DNA from: DATCJA01 sp963814955
GTDB lineage: Bacteria; Acidobacteriota; Vicinamibacteria; Vicinamibacterales; UBA2999
Reading direction: 5' to 3'
Assembly (NCBI GenBank): GCA_963814955.1
Contig: CAWFEX010000008.1
Span: 806,001 to 870,000, forward strand
DNA length: 64,000 bases
Shown: positions 29,222 through 38,312 of the stretch, piece by piece
How the letters are laid out: the number at the start of each line of letters is the position of its first letter
Numbering within the stretch: the stretch's first letter is position 1
The notes under the pieces: model-generated
Database searches by the model: none
Seen by the model: the letters and a program-made list of their open reading frames with translations, nothing else
What the model was told of the DNA's origin: nothing
Made by a program: the position numbers and the translations under genes

Positions 29222-30550
29222 ATGGCGCAGATTTTCATCAGCTATCGTCGGGAGGATTCGGCAGGCTACGCGGGACGCCTCTCCGAAGCATTGGAGCGCC
29301 GCCTGGGCCACGGAGCGGTATTCCGCGACGTCGATGCCCTTCAGCCTGGCCAGGACTTCGTCGACACGATAGCGATACGGCTCCGTGATGCCCGCGCGTG
29401 TCTCGTCCTGATCGGCCGCGAGTGGCTCGACGCGAAGGACAAGTCGGGCCGGCGCCGCCTCGAAGAGCCCAACGACTACGTTCTTCACGAAATCGCTACC
29501 GCGCTGCGCGGACCCGACATGCTCGTGATCCCTGTACTGGTCGAGGGCACGCGCATGCCCGCGCCCGACGAACTGCCCGAATCGATTCAGGCGCTCGCCC
29601 GCCGCCACGCCGCGGCGTTGCATGATGAGTCGTGGGACGGCGACGTCGACCGCCTCGTGACGGTCGTCCGGAAAGCAACCGGAGGCGGACTGCCATTCGG
29701 CGACGTGCGGACATGGCTGCAGCGCCATCGTCTTCGCCTTGCGGGAGCCGTGGCAGCGGCGCTCGTTGCACTGCTCCTCGTTCAGAATCGGAACCCGCAG
29801 CCTCCTGCTCAAAGCGACACGGCGGCCCCGGTTGTGCCGGCATCCACTTCCGCACCAGACGCGGCGTCCGCCGCCGTCGTCGCCCCGACAGAGAAACCGA
29901 CGGATCCTGGGCCGTCGCGAGGAACCGTTCCAGATTCACCAACGTCAGGGAGATCGGCACCTCCTCCGGGCGCGAAGGTTCCGTCGCGAACGCCATCGAT
30001 GGTGGCGACGAATCAGTCGCGCACGGTTCCGGTTCCGGAGGCGCCGATCGCCAGCGCTCCCGTCGCCCGTCGGCCCCCCGTCGATATTCCGGCCGGAGTA
30101 TCCGGTGCATCGGGTGAGGCCGAGCGCCCCCCGACTGCATCCTCGGGCGGGGCAGCCGCCGCGCCACCTTCGGCAAACCTGGCCCCGCCTGTTACTGCGG
30201 CCGCACCCACAGTGACAGTGACTGCCGCGTCACTGGTGAAGAAGACGATTGCCGACTACAAGCGGGCTGTCGAAGCGCTCGATGACGCGGGGGTCAGGCG
30301 CATCTGGCCAAGCGCGCCGGATGCCCTCCGCAACAGCTACCGGAACCTTGTGTCGCAGACGGTTGATCTCGATTGCGCCGAGCCGGATGTCAGCAGCGAT
30401 ACCGCGACGGTCTCCTGCCGGGAACAAATCCGCTCTGTCGGCGCGGGCCGCATCGCCCTCCCCGTAGCGACGAATACTGCGACGTTCTCGCTGCGCCGCA
30501 ACGGAGACGCGTGGGAAATCTCGCGCATCTCCCGTCAATCAGCGCGTTAG
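29222..30550 (+). CDS. Membrane-anchored TIR-domain protein
   Basis: This 442-residue protein opens with a TIR domain (about 3-150): IFISYRREDSAGYAGRL, FRDVDALQPGQDF, and YVLHEIATAL, where Glu90 sits at the position of the NADase catalytic glutamate. A single helix LRLAGAVAAALVALLLV (about 171-187) anchors it. A long Pro/Ala/Ser-rich stretch follows (about 190-335). An NTF2-like domain (about 335-442) ends the protein. No partner of Thoeris, CBASS or similar defence systems is adjacent. Signal transduction or NAD hydrolysis are both possible. It starts nine bases after the gap that separates it from a divergent gene. Confidence 0.75.
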   Translation: MAQIFISYRREDSAGYAGRLSEALERRLGHGAVFRDVDALQPGQDFVDTIAIRLRDARACLVLIGREWLDAKDKSGRRRLEEPNDYVLHEIATALRGPDMLVIPVLVEGTRMPAPDELPESIQALARRHAAALHDESWDGDVDRLVTVVRKATGGGLPFGDVRTWLQRHRLRLAGAVAAALVALLLVQNRNPQPPAQSDTAAPVVPASTSAPDAASAAVVAPTEKPTDPGPSRGTVPDSPTSGRSAPPPGAKVPSRTPSMVATNQSRTVPVPEAPIASAPVARRPPVDIPAGVSGASGEAERPPTASSGGAAAAPPSANLAPPVTAAAPTVTVTAASLVKKTIADYKRAVEALDDAGVRRIWPSAPDALRNSYRNLVSQTVDLDCAEPDVSSDTATVSCREQIRSVGAGRIALPVATNTATFSLRRNGDAWEISRISRQSAR

Positions 30551-30570
30551 AGTGCGTTTTCTGGTCGTAC

Positions 30571-30641
30571 GTAGTGTCCGGCTTTAGCCGGACCGTGATG
30601 GCGGCGCGCGAAATTCTCGGTCCGGATAAAGCCGGACACTA
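30571..30641. repeat. Inverted pair of GTGTCCGGCTTTAGCCGGAC dispersed repeats
   Basis: Arms 30571-30595 and 30618-30641 are inverse copies, differing at one or two bases. They enclose 22 bases between the convergent TIR and outer-membrane genes. One orientation translates to a GPAEAGHY-like peptide. Related copies occur at 38328, 45021-45096 and 62056-62104. Confidence 0.75.
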
Positions 30642-30668
30642 GGCACGAATTGACTGTCGGCGCGCTGA

Positions 30669-32096
30669 TCACCGGCCGAAGGTGTAGTCCACGCCGATGC
30701 TGGCTGTCGTGCGGTTGTGGAGACCGTTTTCGGTAAGCGGGAACAGCACGGCGGCATTGAGCAGCAGCGTGCGTGTCAGGTTTACTTTCAACCCCGTCGC
30801 CCCAAGCACGAGGCTCATGTCGCCTTGGCGGATTCCCAGTCCGGGCAGGGTGCTCGTTTGTACCACGGTCGGAGTGGTCAACGTCGTAAACCGCACGTTC
30901 AATGACTCAGTGACGACGCGCTCGACATCCGCCAGCCGCCGCCCGGCGACTTCAAACACTGCGGTTACGCGAGGATGGACGACGACGTCTGTGCCGATCG
31001 CGTAATTGATCTCGTCGGCGGGAGCTGGAACGAAATCGGCCGCGGCATCTTCGGATGCGGATCCAGACTTCGTGTACCCGATGTTTGCGTGAAGCGACGC
31101 CGCGCCCATCATGGTGGTCGCGAGCAGCGCAATCCTGCCTTGCACGGTGCCGGTTCCAAGCAGCTCGGTCTCGTCACCGGTGGGCAGCCGCACCTCACCA
31201 CCGAGGGCGAGCGCACCGCGCGCACTGCCGAAGAACTGATACTTGGTGCGTAGAAGCACGTCGCCCACGCCGATTGACTCGCCGGAAGCACTCGTCGTCT
31301 GCGTATCGAGCCCTTGATTGTCGAAGCTGTGAACCAGCGGGTTCGTTTCAGTCGCGAACCGGATGACTCGCCGGCGGACGGCGGCGTCGAGCTTTACCTG
31401 GATGATGGGCACCGCCACACCGATATCGAGCGAGTTGGTCACGCCCGCTGTCGCGAAGAAGGCGAATGTCTCGGTGCGCAGATCGAGCGTGAGCGCGTTC
31501 TCGAGGACGTCGCCCTCAAATGCGGGATTCAAGAGTGAATCGTCTCCACCCGGTACACCGACTGCCGTTTGGCCGGGGCAGCAGTCATTGTGCGGGTAGT
31601 AGAAGATGATTTCGGGGTTTTTCAGGCTGAAATCCTCGTACCGGTCGTAGCTCGTGTGCTGGTACACCGTGCCGAAGCTGAACTGTCCCTGTCCGAGCGT
31701 CAGCGCGCGTTCGGTCAGAAGCGCGCCGAAACTCTCGCTGCTGCGCGAGAACGTGCCGAGGTCGGGGTTGAACCGGTAGGTGAAGCCACCGGACGACGAG
31801 CCGACAGGAAACGTCGCGAGCTGCGAGTTCGCCTGCTGGATCAGCACTGGTACCTGTCGAAGCTGGTTGTCGAGAATCGCCTGTGTCGGGGCGTCCATCC
31901 CGAACAGAGGGTTGAACGGCGAGAAGTGCGCCGTGTGGGGAGTACCAGGAACGGGCGGCGTTGTCGTGGGTCCCGGCGCGAGCGTTACCTCCGCGAATAC
32001 GAGGTTCGGCACCAGCCGCGACAGCGACTGAGCCGACGCCGTCGAAAGAGGGAAACAAACGATCAGGAGGGACAGAAATCCAACGCGGATGCCCAT
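30669..32096 (-). CDS. Outer-membrane beta-barrel protein, phenol-degradation MetA-like
   Basis: This is a 475-residue exported protein. The signal peptide (about 1-22) is followed by repeated beta strands typical of large barrels (ALAKFQ-like strands such as FSFGTVYQHTSYDRYEDF, ALALGGEVRLPTGDETELLG, AASLHANIGYTKSG), ending with ASIGVDYTFGR, an outer-membrane C-terminal strand. The VRLPTGDE motif and overall length resemble the putative MetA-pathway/COG4313 barrels, which may carry hydrophobic compounds. That assignment is tentative. No other aromatic-degradation genes are near. GAGGTGC lies before the ATG. Confidence 0.65.
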   Translation of the reverse strand: MGIRVGFLSLLIVCFPLSTASAQSLSRLVPNLVFAEVTLAPGPTTTPPVPGTPHTAHFSPFNPLFGMDAPTQAILDNQLRQVPVLIQQANSQLATFPVGSSSGGFTYRFNPDLGTFSRSSESFGALLTERALTLGQGQFSFGTVYQHTSYDRYEDFSLKNPEIIFYYPHNDCCPGQTAVGVPGGDDSLLNPAFEGDVLENALTLDLRTETFAFFATAGVTNSLDIGVAVPIIQVKLDAAVRRRVIRFATETNPLVHSFDNQGLDTQTTSASGESIGVGDVLLRTKYQFFGSARGALALGGEVRLPTGDETELLGTGTVQGRIALLATTMMGAASLHANIGYTKSGSASEDAAADFVPAPADEINYAIGTDVVVHPRVTAVFEVAGRRLADVERVVTESLNVRFTTLTTPTVVQTSTLPGLGIRQGDMSLVLGATGLKVNLTRTLLLNAAVLFPLTENGLHNRTTASIGVDYTFGR

Positions 32097-32288
32097 GATG
32101 CACCTCTGTACAAGAGTGGGGGGATCAAACGCTGGGAGGGTGCCCGCAGTCTAGGTCTGTTCACCGGGAACCGTCTATCGCAAATGCGCCAGACATGCAC
32201 ACTTCTGCACGAAACAACGATCAGATCCCGCGCGCCTACTGCGTTGATAACGATTGAAGCGCAAGGAACGAACGAACTGACAGAACGA

Positions 32289-32313
32289 GGGGTCAGACCC
32301 GGGGTCTGACCCC
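32289..32313. repeat. GGGGTCAGACCC palindromic repeat
   Basis: Self-complementary copy GGGGTCAGACCC followed by GGGGTCTGACCCC, matching the clusters at 21673-21796. It lies 60 bases upstream of cbiZ, in the gap between divergent genes. Confidence 0.7.
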
Positions 32314-32373
32314 GTCCGTCTGATCACGTTCGCCTCGACCCTCAGCTCAGCAGGAGCTGCCGCATAATGGCGC

Positions 32374-33507
32374 ATGGCCTGGGAGACCGTGCTGACATTT
32401 CCGATCGCCGTTGTGCGGCGGTACGGCCGTTTTGTCGTCGCGGATCTCGAACACCGGTGTCTCGTGCTGAGCACCTCGGCGCGCAACGGCGGTCAGGTCG
32501 AGCACGTGGGACATCTGGTGAATCACCAGAGTTGCGAAGGTTCAGGGCACGAGGAACGCGCGCACCTCTTCGCCAATCAGGGGCAGGACGCGTATCACGA
32601 CGTGGTGTGCGACGAGCTCGGGCTCCCGCGCGATGCCACGGTGGTGATGGGCACGGCCGCGAACATGCAATACGCCGCCGTCTCTGTTCATCAGGATGAC
32701 GACGTCGCTGTCGCAGCGGTGGTGACGGCGGGCGTGCAGACCAATGCGACGTGCGCGGGCGATCCGGCGAAATGGCGCGAAAGCTCCGATGGTGTCGCGA
32801 AAGTGGCCGTGACGGCCGGCACTATCAACACCATCCTCCTCGTCAGCAGGCCCCTTACACCAGCGGCGCTCGCTCGCACCGTCGTAACGATGACGGAAGC
32901 AAAGAGCGCAGCTCTCCAGCGCCTGGCTGTGCCTAGCTGCTATTCATCCGACCTGGCAACGGGGACGGGCACGGACCAGTACTGCATCGCGGCACCAACC
33001 CAGGGCACGACGCCCCTGAAATCAGCGAGTCCCCACATGAAGTTCGGAGAAATCGTTGGTGTGGCGGTCCGCGACGCGACCGTTGAAGCACTCCGCTGGC
33101 AGAACGGTCTCGAGCCGAGCTACACGCGCGGGATCTTCCACGCCCTCGGCCGCTACGGGCTCAAGGAGCAGACGATCTTCGACGAGCTTGGCGGACGCCT
33201 CACGCAGGGAGATCTCGATCTTCTTCGAAAGAACGCCAAAGCGGTCTTTTACGATCCGCTCGTCGGAGCCGCCGCTCACGCCGTGGCCGCTGTGCTCGAT
33301 CGTGTGCGACACGGCACATTGCCTCAATCGATAGCGCGAGACGCGGTGATTCAACAGGCTGCCACGCTCGCCGCCAGCCTCTCGGCACAACCTGATCGGT
33401 GGGTGGAGTTTCGCGCGCGACTTCACGCGGCCGGTGAATCGGATCCGAAAACGCTCGTCCTCGACGCGCTTGCGCTGGGATGGAGCGAAAAGTGGCGGCC
33501 ACGCTAA
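32374..33507 (+). CDS. cbiZ: Adenosylcobinamide amidohydrolase
   Basis: This is a 377-residue protein. The first 220 residues match CbiZ, which cleaves the aminopropanol/nucleotide arm of adenosyl-(pseudo)cobinamide to give adenosylcobyric acid for re-salvage. Recognised segments are TSARNGG, HLVNHQSCEG, GLPRDATVVMGTAANMQ, VTAGVQTNATCAGDP, and AGTINTILLVSRPLTPAA. The C-terminal 155 residues form an extra helical domain that is longer than the archaeal enzyme. The start is ATG 32374. It overlaps cbiB by 28 bases, the next enzyme in the pathway. Confidence 0.88.
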   Translation: MAWETVLTFPIAVVRRYGRFVVADLEHRCLVLSTSARNGGQVEHVGHLVNHQSCEGSGHEERAHLFANQGQDAYHDVVCDELGLPRDATVVMGTAANMQYAAVSVHQDDDVAVAAVVTAGVQTNATCAGDPAKWRESSDGVAKVAVTAGTINTILLVSRPLTPAALARTVVTMTEAKSAALQRLAVPSCYSSDLATGTGTDQYCIAAPTQGTTPLKSASPHMKFGEIVGVAVRDATVEALRWQNGLEPSYTRGIFHALGRYGLKEQTIFDELGGRLTQGDLDLLRKNAKAVFYDPLVGAAAHAVAAVLDRVRHGTLPQSIARDAVIQQAATLAASLSAQPDRWVEFRARLHAAGESDPKTLVLDALALGWSEKWRPR

Positions 33508-34469
33508 TCCCCATATTCGGCGATCCCACGATCCTGGCGATCGCCGTCTTGCTGGACCTCGTCATAGGCGATCCGGCGTACCGGGCCCATCCGGTTCGCC
33601 TCATCGGCGGAACGCTCTCCGTGGTTGAGAACGGGCTCCGCCGACTTGGAATGGATGGTTATGTCGGCGGCACTCTTCTGTTCGTGATCCTGACGTTCAC
33701 GTGGGGTGTTGGGCTAACGGCGCTCGTTCTGATGGCGGCAGTGGTATCGCCATGGATCGGATGGGTTCTTCATGTATTCCTGTTGTACAGTCTGCTCGCC
33801 CTGGGCGACTTGCTGCGTCATGTCTGGAGTGTCGAGCGAGCGCTCGTGCGTGCAGACGTCGATGCGGCCCGCCATGCGATCTCGCGGCTCGTCGGTCGCG
33901 ATACTGAGCCGATGGATGCAGCCGCATGCCGCAGGGCGGCCATCGAGAGCCTGAGCGAGAACCTGACCGACGGCTTCACGAGTCCATTGTTCTGGTACGT
34001 GCTCGCGGGACTTCCGGGGCTCGTGCTCTTCAAGATCGCGAGCACGATGGATTCGATGGTCGGTTACAAGACGCCACAGTATTTACGCTTCGGCTGGTTC
34101 GGCGCCAGGCTCGACGACGTGATGAACTACGTGCCGGCGAGGCTGACGTGGCTGCTGATCGCGGTCGTGGCCTCCGTGCTGCCGCGTTGTTCGGGTCGAA
34201 AGGCGTTCGTCACTGGCTTCTTGCAGCACGCAGTGCTTCCAGGGCCGAACGCGGGCTGGAGCGAGGCCGCCGCGGCTGGAGCGATCGAGAGACGACTCGT
34301 CGGGCCGATCTGGCTGAGCGGGCGCCTCGTCACGGAAACGTGGCTCGGCCACGCCGACGATCCGCCTGCGCAATCGCACGACGACATCGTCCGCGCGATG
34401 ACGCTCGTCACGACAACGGGCGGCGTCGCCACTGCGTTGTCGTGCGCGGTTCTCGCGATCGTTCATTGA
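33480..34469 (+). CDS. cbiB: Cobalamin biosynthesis protein CbiB/CobD
   Basis: This is a 329-residue integral membrane protein that attaches aminopropanol (or its phosphate) to adenosylcobyric acid to give adenosylcobinamide(-phosphate). Typical segments are LLDLVIGDPAYRAHPVRLIG near the N-terminus, then SRLVGRDTEPMD, AIESLSENLTDGFTSPLFW, MDSMVGYKTPQYLRFGWFGARLDD, and PGPNAGWSEAAAAGAI. About six membrane helices are seen. It overlaps cbiZ and ends just before the cobalamin riboswitch. Together, CbiZ and CbiB let the cell remodel imported corrinoids. Confidence 0.92.
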   Translation: MERKVAATLIPIFGDPTILAIAVLLDLVIGDPAYRAHPVRLIGGTLSVVENGLRRLGMDGYVGGTLLFVILTFTWGVGLTALVLMAAVVSPWIGWVLHVFLLYSLLALGDLLRHVWSVERALVRADVDAARHAISRLVGRDTEPMDAAACRRAAIESLSENLTDGFTSPLFWYVLAGLPGLVLFKIASTMDSMVGYKTPQYLRFGWFGARLDDVMNYVPARLTWLLIAVVASVLPRCSGRKAFVTGFLQHAVLPGPNAGWSEAAAAGAIERRLVGPIWLSGRLVTETWLGHADDPPAQSHDDIVRAMTLVTTTGGVATALSCAVLAIVH

Positions 34470-34489
34470 CCTCGCCGCCCACAGGTGAT

Positions 34490-34684
34490 ACAAAGTTCGT
34501 CTGCTTTGGGTGCCCATCAGGGGCATAACAGGGAAGTCCGGTACGAATCCGGCGCGGTCCCGCCACTGTGAGTACGGTGCGTCGCTTTGGAAGCCACTCG
34601 GCTCGAGCCGCCGGGGAAGGCAAAGCGGCCAGCAGGCATCTCGCCTGCTCCGTGCGAGCCAGGAGACCTACCCAAGGTTTCATG
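34490..34684 (+). ncRNA. Cobalamin (AdoCbl) riboswitch
   Basis: The 195-base stretch contains the conserved core of the family: GGTGCC at 34509-34514, GGGAA at 34531-34535 and the CCGGTACGAATCCGG helix. GCGGTCCCGCCACTGT (34553-34568) and GAGCCAGGAGACC (34656-34668) follow. It sits immediately 5' of the PduO adenosyltransferase and the uptake genes, and 20 bases after cbiB. AdoCbl binding should shut off the downstream importer genes. Confidence 0.93.
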
Positions 34685-34804
34685 CGGCTGACTTTCTGCG
34701 GAGAACAGAGAGCATGCGTTGGAAGCCAGGTCTTCACCCCACCTCGATTCCACTCACGCGTCTGATGCTGCCGTCGTTGGTTCGCCGCTTCGCGGAGGGC
34801 GAAC

Positions 34805-35386
34805 ATGGGCAGCATCTCGACGATGAAAGGCGATAGCGGAGAGACGGGCCTCGCGGGCGGCATCCGCGTCTCGAAGAGCTCTCTACGGGTCGATGCCTAC
34901 GGCACGGTCGATGAGCTGAACTCGACGCTCGGCTTCGCGCGCTCGATCTGCGACGACGCCCAGATCGTGGACCTCACGAGCGGTATCCAGAAGGAGCTGT
35001 TCAAGGTCGGTTCTGCGCTCGCCACACCGCCCGAGAGCCCCAAGCCACAAATACCCATCGGTACCGAGATGGTGGAGCGCCTGACGATCGAAGTGCATCG
35101 GCTCGAAGCGATCGAGGGCATCCTGTCCGACTGGTCGGTGCCGGGCGCACTCAGCGTCGCGGCTGCCTTCGACATCGCGCGGACCGTATGCCGCCGCGCG
35201 GAACGCGGTGTTGTTCGTCTCGTCGAATCAGGCGAGCCGGTTCAACCGACGATCGTTGCGTATCTGAATCGCCTGTCCGATCTGTTGTGGCTGATCGGAC
35301 GCAAGCTCGAACACGCGGCGGGCGTCAGCGGTTCGCTGCGCGCCGAAACCGGCAAGACGGGCAACCGCTGGTCGCGGGCCTGGTAA
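34805..35386 (+). CDS. Cob(I)yrinic acid a,c-diamide adenosyltransferase (PduO type)
   Basis: This is a 193-residue PduO-family corrinoid adenosyltransferase that transfers adenosyl from ATP to cob(I)alamin or cobinamide. The N-terminal MKGDSGETGL and the RVSKSSLRVDAYGTVDELNS strand-helix form the ATP site. The family's ARTVCRRAERGVVRL and YLNRLSDLLWLIGRKLE are both present. Start ATG 34805 has GGAGGG about eight bases upstream. It is the first gene of the riboswitch-controlled transcript and precedes the importer. Confidence 0.9.
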   Translation: MGSISTMKGDSGETGLAGGIRVSKSSLRVDAYGTVDELNSTLGFARSICDDAQIVDLTSGIQKELFKVGSALATPPESPKPQIPIGTEMVERLTIEVHRLEAIEGILSDWSVPGALSVAAAFDIARTVCRRAERGVVRLVESGEPVQPTIVAYLNRLSDLLWLIGRKLEHAAGVSGSLRAETGKTGNRWSRAW

Positions 35387-35391
35387 CGCCA

Positions 35392-36399
35392 ATGACAACC
35401 GCTCACCGCGTATGGCGTCACGGTGCTCTGGCTGCGCTCGTCGTGGTTGTGGCCTGTGCCAGCGTGATCGTGCACCGTGCCGCACCGGGCGCGATGGTGC
35501 GAACGGCGGAACGTCCCTTTGCCGGTTATGGCGACGCACGCATTCGCACAGAGGCGTTGTCGTATCCGCGACAGGCGATCGGCGCAGACGGCGTGGGCGT
35601 GACCATCGATGCTCCGGCGAGACGCATCGTTTCGCAGTCGTGGTCGTCGGACGAGTTCCTTTACGCCGTGGTGGCGCCCGAGCGAATCGTCGGCGTCAGC
35701 GAGAGCGCTTACCAGGAGCGCTTCAGCAACGTGTACGAAACCGCACGGCGTTACCGCCCCGTCGTGGCGACCGATCCCGAGCGCGTCCTGAGAGCAGATC
35801 CCGATCTCGTCGTAACTCCGGTCGATGCGCGCTCGGACATCCCTGGCCTCCTGCGCGCGGCTGGCGTTCCGGTCTACCGGATGTACACGATGTTTCAAAC
35901 GCTCCGATCGATCGAAGAGCACATCCGTCTCGTCGGATATCTGACCGGTGAAGAGGCACACGCGGAAACCGAGGCCGTGCGCTTCAGGAGCATCGTCGAA
36001 CGTGCCGCTGCGCGAAAGCCAGCCGGCACAACGCCGCCGCGCGTTCTGGGTCTTGGGGGTACCTACAGCTACGGTTCAGAGACGCTTTTCACCGACATCA
36101 TGCAGGTGCTCGGCGCCGAGAACGTTGCCGCAACGCACGGCCTCGTGGGATACGACCGGGTGACCGACGAGCACATCGTTCGGTGGAATCCCGACTGGAT
36201 CGTCGCCGGCGCAGATCGCGGCCAGGTGAGCGCCGTTCGCGAACGCCTGTTAGCGAACCCCGGAATCGCAGCCACAGAGGCCGCGCGGCGCGGTCAGATC
36301 GTCGTGCTCGAGAATCACGTGTTCCTGCCGCTCTCGCCGTTTACGGCAGCGCTCGTAGACGCCCTGTCCCTTGCTTTGTACGGTGGAGCGCGATTGTGA
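35392..36399 (+). CDS. Corrinoid ABC transporter substrate-binding lipoprotein (BtuF-like)
   Basis: This is a 335-residue periplasmic binding protein of the helical-backbone type (BtuF/FhuD). The N-terminal segment LAALVVVVAC has a lipobox-like VVAC, so lipid anchoring is likely. RIVSQSWSSDEFLYAVV, VVATDPERVLRADPDLVV and VLGLGGTYSYGSETLF follow. The C-terminal half has IVRWNPDWIVAGAD. The gene starts five bases after the adenosyltransferase and overlaps the permease gene (GTGA). The corrinoid substrate is inferred from the riboswitch and neighbours. Confidence 0.82.
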   Translation: MTTAHRVWRHGALAALVVVVACASVIVHRAAPGAMVRTAERPFAGYGDARIRTEALSYPRQAIGADGVGVTIDAPARRIVSQSWSSDEFLYAVVAPERIVGVSESAYQERFSNVYETARRYRPVVATDPERVLRADPDLVVTPVDARSDIPGLLRAAGVPVYRMYTMFQTLRSIEEHIRLVGYLTGEEAHAETEAVRFRSIVERAAARKPAGTTPPRVLGLGGTYSYGSETLFTDIMQVLGAENVAATHGLVGYDRVTDEHIVRWNPDWIVAGADRGQVSAVRERLLANPGIAATEAARRGQIVVLENHVFLPLSPFTAALVDALSLALYGGARL

Positions 36400-37499
36400 C
36401 GGTCGCGTCTACAGGTTCGCTCCCCATGACACGCGACACTCGGGACGCGGCCGTTCACGGACGGCTGCCTCCGGCCCTCTTTTACGCCGTCGTCACTCCC
36501 CTTCTCACCGGCGTCGCGATTGCGGGCGTGGTGGTCGGGAGCACACAGCTCGACGTGTCCGTTGTCATCGACGTACTTGCGGTGAAGCTGCTGCCTGCGA
36601 GCTGGACCGCCAGCATCACGGTAACTCGAGCTGATGAAGCAATCGTCTGGCTCATTCGTCTCCCCCGTGTGCTCGTTGCCGCGTGCGTCGGCGCGGGCCT
36701 CGCCACGGCGGGCGCGATGATGCAGAGCCTGTTCAGGAATCCGTTGGGCGAGCCGAGCCTCATGGGTGTCGGACCCGGGGCCGTGTTTGGAGCCGTGGCG
36801 GTTTTCGTCTCCGGCTGGAGCGCGACGTCGCTCGTCGCGTTACCGATTGCGTCTATCGGTTGTGCGTTTCTCGCCTTGCTGCTCGTTTACGGTATTGCGA
36901 CCCGCGGCGGCGCAACCCCGGTGGCGACGCTGCTCCTGGCTGGCGTAGCGGTGGGGTCGTTCCTGACCGCGCTCTCGAGCCTGCTCCTCTCGATCAATAT
37001 CGTCACCTGGCAGGTCACTCAGGAAATCGTGTTCTGGATGATGGGCGGGCTCGATTCGCGCACGTGGGCGCACGTGTGGCTGTCGGCGCCGTTCATCGCC
37101 GTTGGTCTCGGGGCGGCGCTGCTGCAATCGCGAGTCCTCGATCTACTGCTGCTCGGCGAAGAGCAGGCGGCCGCTCTTGGCGTGGACGTCGAAGCATCCA
37201 AGCGAGTGCTCGTGGCAACGTCGGCGCTGCTGACCGGAGCATCTGTCGCCGTCGCCGGTCTGATTGGTTTCGTCGGACTCGTCGTTCCCCACGCCGTGCG
37301 GCTGATGCTCGGACCGGCGCATCGCACATTGCTTCCCGCGAGCGCGGTCGGTGGCGCCGCGTTCCTGATGCTCTGCGATCTCGCCGCTCGTACGGTTCGG
37401 CCTCCGGCAGAAGTCCGGCTCGGCGTAGTGACGGCACTCTGTGGCGCGCCATTTTTCTTGTGGCTGCTCGTCCGGCAGCTCAGGGAGCCGCACCAGTGA
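36396..37499 (+). CDS. FecCD/BtuC-family permease
   Basis: This is a 367-residue inner-membrane permease with about ten helices. Signature segments are IRLPRVLVAACVGAGLATAGAMMQSLFRNPLGEPSLMG, VFWMMGGLDSRTW, and AGLIGFVGLVVPHAVRLMLGP, with the conserved PPAEVRLGVVTALCGAPFFLWLL near the end. GTG 36396 overlaps the preceding stop (GTGA), so it is preferred over ATG 36426. It should form the corrinoid channel with the adjacent ATPase. Confidence 0.88.
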   Translation: MTVASTGSLPMTRDTRDAAVHGRLPPALFYAVVTPLLTGVAIAGVVVGSTQLDVSVVIDVLAVKLLPASWTASITVTRADEAIVWLIRLPRVLVAACVGAGLATAGAMMQSLFRNPLGEPSLMGVGPGAVFGAVAVFVSGWSATSLVALPIASIGCAFLALLLVYGIATRGGATPVATLLLAGVAVGSFLTALSSLLLSINIVTWQVTQEIVFWMMGGLDSRTWAHVWLSAPFIAVGLGAALLQSRVLDLLLLGEEQAAALGVDVEASKRVLVATSALLTGASVAVAGLIGFVGLVVPHAVRLMLGPAHRTLLPASAVGGAAFLMLCDLAARTVRPPAEVRLGVVTALCGAPFFLWLLVRQLREPHQ

Positions 37500-37502
37500 G
37501 CG

Positions 37503-38312
37503 GTGATGCTGGCCGGACACGACCTCGTCCTGGTGCGGAGTGGGCGGCGGATCCTCGACGCAGTCTCGGCAACGATGACGCCTGGAGCGCTCACCGCCGT
37601 CATCGGCCCGAACGGAAGCGGCAAGAGCACATTGCTCCGCGTACTTGCGGGATTGTGGACACCGACGAGCGGCGCGGTGACGCTCGACGGAGAGCCACTC
37701 GAACGAATGCCACGGCGCGATGTTGCTCGCCGCCTGTCGTTCCTGCCCCAGGACACCCGATGCGATTTTGCGTTCACGGTAGAGGAGATCGTCGCCATGG
37801 GACGACATCCCCATCGAGGACGATTCGCGCCAGAGGCCGCTCGCGATCGAGAGGCCATCGAGGATGCGGTGGAAATGTGCGATCTCGCTCACCTGAGGAC
37901 TCGAACGATCACGCGCCTGTCGGGCGGTGAGCGCCAGCGCGTCGCAATCGCACGTTGCCTCGCCGCTGAGCCGGACATTCTGCTGCTGGACGAGCCGACC
38001 GCGCACCTGGATCTCGAGCACGCTCTTTCGGTGCTCGCGTTGTGCTGCAGTCTCGCCGCCAAGGGCACGGCAGTCGTGGTCGCCACCCACGACCTCGGAA
38101 CGGTCGCGAGATTCGCGACCGACACCGTTCTCTTGCGCGACGGCCAGGTGGTTGCGACGGGACCACCCGCCGCCGTCTTGACCGCGGCGCGGCTGAAAGA
38201 GGTATTCGGCGTCGACACGCAGATTGCTACGACCGCCGACGGCCGTTCTGCATTTGTGTTCGAAATGCCCACCACGCCACAGCGCGCATTCCCGCAAGGA
38301 GCTCATCGATGA
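37503..38312 (+). CDS. ABC transporter ATP-binding protein (BtuD/FepC type)
   Basis: This is a 269-residue ATPase: Walker A GPNGSGKST, Q-loop LPQD, signature LSGGERQRV, Walker B DILLLDEP, and the switch histidine in VVATHDLG. It begins three bases after the permease stop at GTG 37503 or ATG 37506. It powers the importer made with the flanking permease and binding protein. Its stop overlaps the ATG of the TonB receptor gene (ATGA). Confidence 0.9.
   Translation: MMLAGHDLVLVRSGRRILDAVSATMTPGALTAVIGPNGSGKSTLLRVLAGLWTPTSGAVTLDGEPLERMPRRDVARRLSFLPQDTRCDFAFTVEEIVAMGRHPHRGRFAPEAARDREAIEDAVEMCDLAHLRTRTITRLSGGERQRVAIARCLAAEPDILLLDEPTAHLDLEHALSVLALCCSLAAKGTAVVVATHDLGTVARFATDTVLLRDGQVVATGPPAAVLTAARLKEVFGVDTQIATTADGRSAFVFEMPTTPQRAFPQGAHR

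Noticed and set aside
29222..30550. Thoeris- or CBASS-type defence locus around the TIR gene
   Set aside because: No SIR2-like ThsA, cyclase or other known partner lies nearby; neighbours are a hydrolase and an outer-membrane barrel.
32097..32373. Second cobalamin riboswitch upstream of cbiZ
   Set aside because: The conserved GCCACTG and GCCAGGAGACC elements are absent; only a palindromic repeat and ordinary gap sequence are seen.
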